A DNA stretch of 34,364 bases. Source: Acholeplasmataceae bacterium (GTDB taxonomy: Bacteria > Bacillota > Negativicutes > Acidaminococcales > Acidaminococcaceae). Below, piece after piece: positions 30,893 to 34,364 of this stretch (the first letter of the stretch is position 1; the number at the start of each line of letters is the position of its first letter). Below the pieces are notes generated by a model. That model was not told where the DNA came from. It did not search any database and saw only the letters and a list, made by a program, of their open reading frames with translations. The stretch lies in the NCBI GenBank assembly GCA_012517145.1, contig JAAYVM010000118.1:1-34364 (forward strand). Reading direction: 5' to 3'. The position numbers and the translations under genes are program-made.

Positions 30893-33331
30893 GTGGAGTT
30901 AGAGGAAGGTAAGGTTTTGCCTGTCTGGATAGAAGACGAAATGAAGAAATCCTACATCGACTACGCAATGAGTGTTATTGTTCAGCGTGCACTGCCGGAT
31001 GTACGTGACGGCTTGAAGCCTGTGCATCGTCGTATTCTTTACGCAATGCAGGAAGCTGGTATGAGCTCCAATAAGCCATACAAAAAATCGGCTCGTATCG
31101 TCGGTGAAGTTCTTGGTAAGTATCACCCTCACGGTGATTCTTCGGTTTATGAAGCGATTGTACGTTTGGCGCAGGATTTTTCCACCAGATATCTTTTGGT
31201 AGACGGTCATGGTAACTTCGGTTCTGTCGATGGTGACTCAGCAGCGGCAATGCGTTATACAGAAGTACGTATGGCCAAGATAGCTGAAGAGATGTTGGAT
31301 GACATTGAGAAAGAAACCGTCGATTTTGTCCCGAACTATGACGAATCTTTGAAGGAACCAAGCGTTTTGCCTGCCAAAATTCCAGCGCTTTTGATAAATG
31401 GTTCTTCAGGTATCGCAGTTGGTATGGCTACCAACATTCCTCCGCATAATCTTTGCGAAGTAATAGACGGCCTGATCATGCTGATTGACAATCCGGAGGT
31501 TGAAATACCGGAATTGATGACAGCAATCAAAGGGCCGGATTTCCCAACCGGAGCCATGATTCTGGGTAATGAAGGTATTAACAGTGCTTATACTACCGGG
31601 CGCGGTGTTGTGAAAATAAGAGCTAAGGCTCATATTGAACCGATGCCGAAAAACAAAAGCCGTATTATTGTGACGGAATTGCCATACCAGGTCAACAAAG
31701 CACGTTTGATAGAAAATATTGCTCAATTAGTACAGGAAAAAATCATTGACGGCATCACTGATTTGCGCGATGAAAGTGACCGTAAGGGTATGCGTGTAGT
31801 TATAGAACTACGTCATGATGTTGTTCCTGACGTTATTCTCAACCAATTATACAAACATACCAAGATGCAGGATTCTTTCGGTATCATTATGCTGGCTCTG
31901 GTCAAGGGACAGCCTATGGTCCTGAACCTGAAACAAATTCTTGAATATTATCTTGAGCATCAAAAAGAAGTAATCGTCAGAAGAACGCGTTATGAACTTG
32001 GTAAAGCCAAGGAACGCGCCCATATTCTGGAAGGTTTGAAAATAGCGCTTGATCATCTGGATGAAGTTATTACGACTATTCGTAACAGTGCTAACGCTGA
32101 AACTGCCAAGGCAGCTTTAGTTGAAAAATTTGCTTTGAGCGAGCGCCAGGCGCAGGCAATCCTCGATATGAGACTGCAGCGTTTGACAGGTCTCGAACGT
32201 AAGAAAATCGATGACGAATATATTGACGTACTTGAAACTATTGATTGGCTTAATAGTGTTTTGGCTGACGAATATAAAGTGCTTAATATCATCAAAGAAG
32301 ACATGCTGGAAGTAAAAAAACGTTTTGGCGACGCTCGCCGCACAGAATTAACAATTGATACCAGCAATATCGAAATATCAGATTTGATTGCTGAAGAGGA
32401 TATCATCATCACTATCAGCCATCAGGGATATATTAAACGGCAGAGCCTCGATACTTTCCATAATCAGAAACGCGGCGGCAAAGGTCTGAGGGGTGGCAGC
32501 GGCAAAAAGGTTGATGACTTTATTGAACATCTGATGCTTGGATCTACTCACAGCAATATACTGTTCTTTACCAATAAGGGAAGGGTATATCGCCAGAAGG
32601 GCTACGAAATTCCGGAAGGCAGCCGTACTGTGAAGGGCACTTCCATAGTCAATCTTCTACCTTTGGAAGGCGGCGAAAAAATTACTGCGGTCATTCCGGT
32701 AAAAGAATTCATGGATAATCAATTCCTATTCATGGCTACCAACCGTGGTACCGTTAAGAAGACGACACTGACTGATTTTGACAGCACGAGAAAAATTGGG
32801 TTGAATGCCATAACTCTTGATGAAGGAGAAGACCTGATCGACGTTAAATTGACTGACGGACACTCCAGTATTATCCTGGCTACCCGCAATGGTCTGGCTA
32901 TTCATTTCAGTGAGGACGATGTTCGTCCAATGGGAAGAACGGCGCATGGCGTTCGCGGCATCCTGCTTGGTGTTGATGATATTGTTGTTTCCATGGATAC
33001 AGTTCCCGAAAATGGAGAAGTTCTGACTGCTACCGAAGAAGGTATGGGCAAACGCACGATGATCAGTGAATATCGCGTACAGACCCGCGGCGGCAAGGGC
33101 GTTATCAATCTTCGTGTTACTGAGAAAACCGGTCATGTAGTAGGGGCATTGGTTCTCTTGCCACAACAGGAAATTATCATGGTAACGGCGGCTGGTCTGA
33201 TCATCAGACTGACAGCGGACGGCATTTCAAAATTCGGGCGCAACGCTCAGGGCGTCAAACTGATTGATCTTAATGACAAGGATAAAGTTGTTGCCATAGC
33301 AGTTGTTGAGGAAGAAGACGAAGAAGAATAA
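30893..33331 (+). CDS. gyrA: DNA gyrase subunit A
   Basis: This 812-residue subunit breaks and rejoins DNA. It starts with GTG, and [22 protein letters not shown] follows. The winged-helix domain has the catalytic Tyr122 in AAMRYTEV. The quinolone-resistance region reads [15 protein letters not shown], giving Ser83, Ser84 and Glu87 with the E. coli numbering. The C-terminal beta-propeller contains the GyrA box QKRGGKG, needed to wrap DNA, and ends in an acidic tail. It is thus gyrase, not topoisomerase IV. Only 33 nt separate it from the permease, but a GGTGG before the GTG is a weak ribosome site. A terminator follows 5 nt after the stop. Confidence 0.97.
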   Translation: MELEEGKVLPVWIEDEMKKSYIDYAMSVIVQRALPDVRDGLKPVHRRILYAMQEAGMSSNKPYKKSARIVGEVLGKYHPHGDSSVYEAIVRLAQDFSTRYLLVDGHGNFGSVDGDSAAAMRYTEVRMAKIAEEMLDDIEKETVDFVPNYDESLKEPSVLPAKIPALLINGSSGIAVGMATNIPPHNLCEVIDGLIMLIDNPEVEIPELMTAIKGPDFPTGAMILGNEGINSAYTTGRGVVKIRAKAHIEPMPKNKSRIIVTELPYQVNKARLIENIAQLVQEKIIDGITDLRDESDRKGMRVVIELRHDVVPDVILNQLYKHTKMQDSFGIIMLALVKGQPMVLNLKQILEYYLEHQKEVIVRRTRYELGKAKERAHILEGLKIALDHLDEVITTIRNSANAETAKAALVEKFALSERQAQAILDMRLQRLTGLERKKIDDEYIDVLETIDWLNSVLADEYKVLNIIKEDMLEVKKRFGDARRTELTIDTSNIEISDLIAEEDIIITISHQGYIKRQSLDTFHNQKRGGKGLRGGSGKKVDDFIEHLMLGSTHSNILFFTNKGRVYRQKGYEIPEGSRTVKGTSIVNLLPLEGGEKITAVIPVKEFMDNQFLFMATNRGTVKKTTLTDFDSTRKIGLNAITLDEGEDLIDVKLTDGHSSIILATRNGLAIHFSEDDVRPMGRTAHGVRGILLGVDDIVVSMDTVPENGEVLTATEEGMGKRTMISEYRVQTRGGKGVINLRVTEKTGHVVGALVLLPQQEIIMVTAAGLIIRLTADGISKFGRNAQGVKLIDLNDKDKVVAIAVVEEEDEEE

Positions 33332-33336
33332 ATTTT

Positions 33337-33364
33337 AACGGGGGTATTATTTACCCCCGTTTTA
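33337..33364 (+). terminator. Rho-independent terminator of gyrA
   Basis: The arms AACGGGGGTA and TACCCCCGTT with a 5-nt loop are followed by TTTT, starting 5 nt after the gyrA stop. Confidence 0.92.
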
Positions 33365-33518
33365 TCTGTGAACATGGGACAAAAATAAGCCCGGCAGGAC
33401 TTGGAAAATAAATTTATTCTATTTTTGTAAATTTTGTGATAGAATACAGTTGCATTTTTATATAGTTTGATTGTTTTGAATCAAATCTTTATTTTAAATC
33501 TATTGAGGATGTGAAGTA

Positions 33519-34364
33519 ATGAGTTGTCTAAAAGAAACGGATGTTGTCGTTATTGGCGGCGGTATCATCGGTACAGCTATCTTACGCGAGTTATCAAAGT
33601 ATGACATCAGAAGCGTACTTGTCGAAAAGGAACCAGACCTCGCGGCTGGGACTACAAAGGCTAACAGTGCTATTTTGCATGCAGGCTTTGATGCTCCGAT
33701 TGGCAGTATGAAGGCGATTATGAACGTGCGTGGTAATCATCTTTATCACGAACTGGAGGACCAGCTTGACCTGGATATCCAATGGACAGGATCTTTGGTT
33801 GTTGCTACTAACGAAGAGGAGTTGGCTACCCTTTCCGAATTGTTGGAACGCGGCATCAAAAACGGTGTTAAAGGTCTTGAAATTTTATCGCCTGAGCAGG
33901 TTTTGGCAAAAGAACCAAATCTGACGCAAAACGTTACCGGTGCTCTCTGGGCTCCTTCTGCAGGTGTCTGCTGGCCGTTTGCCATGGCGCTTGCTTTTGC
34001 TGAGTGTGCTGTGCAAAATGGTGCGGAAGTCATTACTGATTGCCGCGTAGAAGGTATTGACGTAGAAAATGGTCAGGTTGCCGCAGTCAGAACGAACAAA
34101 GGCGTTATCAAAACCCGCTATGTAATCAACGCCGCCGGTCTTTATGCTGATGCCATAGCTAATATGGCCGGAGACAACAGCTTCACAATTCATCCCCGCA
34201 AGGGCGAATATATTTTGTTCGACAAAACAGCAGGCGCTTCGATGGTCAATGGTGTAGTTTTCCCGACACCGACCAAGACTTCGAAGGGCATCCTGGTCTG
34301 CACAACAACTCATGGCAATACCTTTATCGGACCTAATGCTGAAGACTTAGAAGATAAAGACGAC
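33519..34364 (+). CDS. FAD-dependent oxidoreductase (GlpA/LhgO-like), 5' part only
   Basis: This frame is open from ATG 33519 to the window end (282 codons) and is cut by the edge, so the full length is unknown. It begins MSCLKETDVVVIGGGIIGTA, a Rossmann FAD-binding motif. AAGTTKANSAILHAGFDAP (about 45-63) is the DAO-type substrate/FAD region, and YVINAAGLYADAIANMAGD (about 204-222) the second FAD-contact block. Relatives are the anaerobic glycerol-3-phosphate dehydrogenase GlpA and 2-hydroxyglutarate oxidase LhgO. Many bacterial versions carry a C-terminal [2Fe-2S] domain, which would lie outside this window. GAGGA lies 9 nt before the ATG. The 187-nt gap before it contains the gyrA terminator and an AT-rich stretch without a strong promoter match. 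The gene starts a new transcript. Confidence 0.9.
   Translation, partial: MSCLKETDVVVIGGGIIGTAILRELSKYDIRSVLVEKEPDLAAGTTKANSAILHAGFDAPIGSMKAIMNVRGNHLYHELEDQLDLDIQWTGSLVVATNEEELATLSELLERGIKNGVKGLEILSPEQVLAKEPNLTQNVTGALWAPSAGVCWPFAMALAFAECAVQNGAEVITDCRVEGIDVENGQVAAVRTNKGVIKTRYVINAAGLYADAIANMAGDNSFTIHPRKGEYILFDKTAGASMVNGVVFPTPTKTSKGILVCTTTHGNTFIGPNAEDLEDKDD

Noticed and set aside
33365-33518. A promoter for the FAD oxidoreductase
   Set aside because: TAGAAT near 33440 is a possible -10, but no acceptable -35 box at 16-18 nt was found.

Overview
This window is the replication-origin region of a low-to-mid GC Firmicutes (Bacillota) chromosome. The gene order rpmH-rnpA-yidD-yidC-jag-mnmE-mnmG-rsmG-noc-soj-parB on one side and dnaA-dnaN-yaaA-recF-(DUF721)-remB-gyrB-gyrA on the other is the classical Firmicutes origin layout. 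DUF4446 and DUF554 genes beside parB, a DUF721/zinc-ribbon protein after recF and a full liv operon make me lean towards Negativicutes (Acidaminococcaceae-like). That placement comes from memory of gene neighbourhoods and is an inference.

Layout. Every gene I accept left of about 21.5 kb is on the minus strand and every one right of 21.8 kb is on the plus strand, so all are transcribed away from the origin. From left to right: a fumarylacetoacetate-hydrolase-family enzyme and a PHP phosphoesterase (20-1569); the YchF ATPase (1678-2784); a GNAT acetyltransferase (3073-3573); a DUF951 protein and a CBS-ACT protein (3690-4569) immediately downstream of the branched-chain amino-acid ABC operon livKHMGF (4596-9147); a second livK with its own consensus promoter (9351-10526); a roughly 600 bp AT-rich gap with hairpins; DUF4446 and DUF554 genes; parB-soj; noc; rsmG-mnmG-mnmE-jag-yidC-yidD-rnpA-rpmH; the divergent rpmH/dnaA control region; dnaA; an oriC unwinding region between dnaA and dnaN; dnaN-yaaA-recF-DUF721-remB-gyrB; an unknown small gene; thiN; a TSUP permease; gyrA; and the 5' part of an FAD-dependent dehydrogenase that runs off the window.

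The genes of the middle cover replication initiation (DnaA, DnaN, the DciA-like DUF721 protein), topology (gyrase), chromosome segregation and nucleoid occlusion (Soj, ParB, Noc), RNA maturation and modification (RnpA, MnmE, MnmG, RsmG, Jag) and membrane insertion (YidC, YidD).

Most interesting are the DNA sites read by these proteins. There is a perfect parS inside a 38-bp terminator-like palindrome between noc and soj. A perfect 16-bp palindrome matching the Bacillus Noc-binding site lies about 11 kb away, together with a Noc that carries all four Noc-type specificity residues but no obvious membrane-targeting N-terminus. Two perfect DnaA boxes sit head-to-head inside a 50-bp palindrome between rpmH and dnaA. 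A textbook DnaA-box plus DnaA-trio unwinding element lies between dnaA and dnaN. I saw no mobile element, CRISPR array, tRNA or rRNA.
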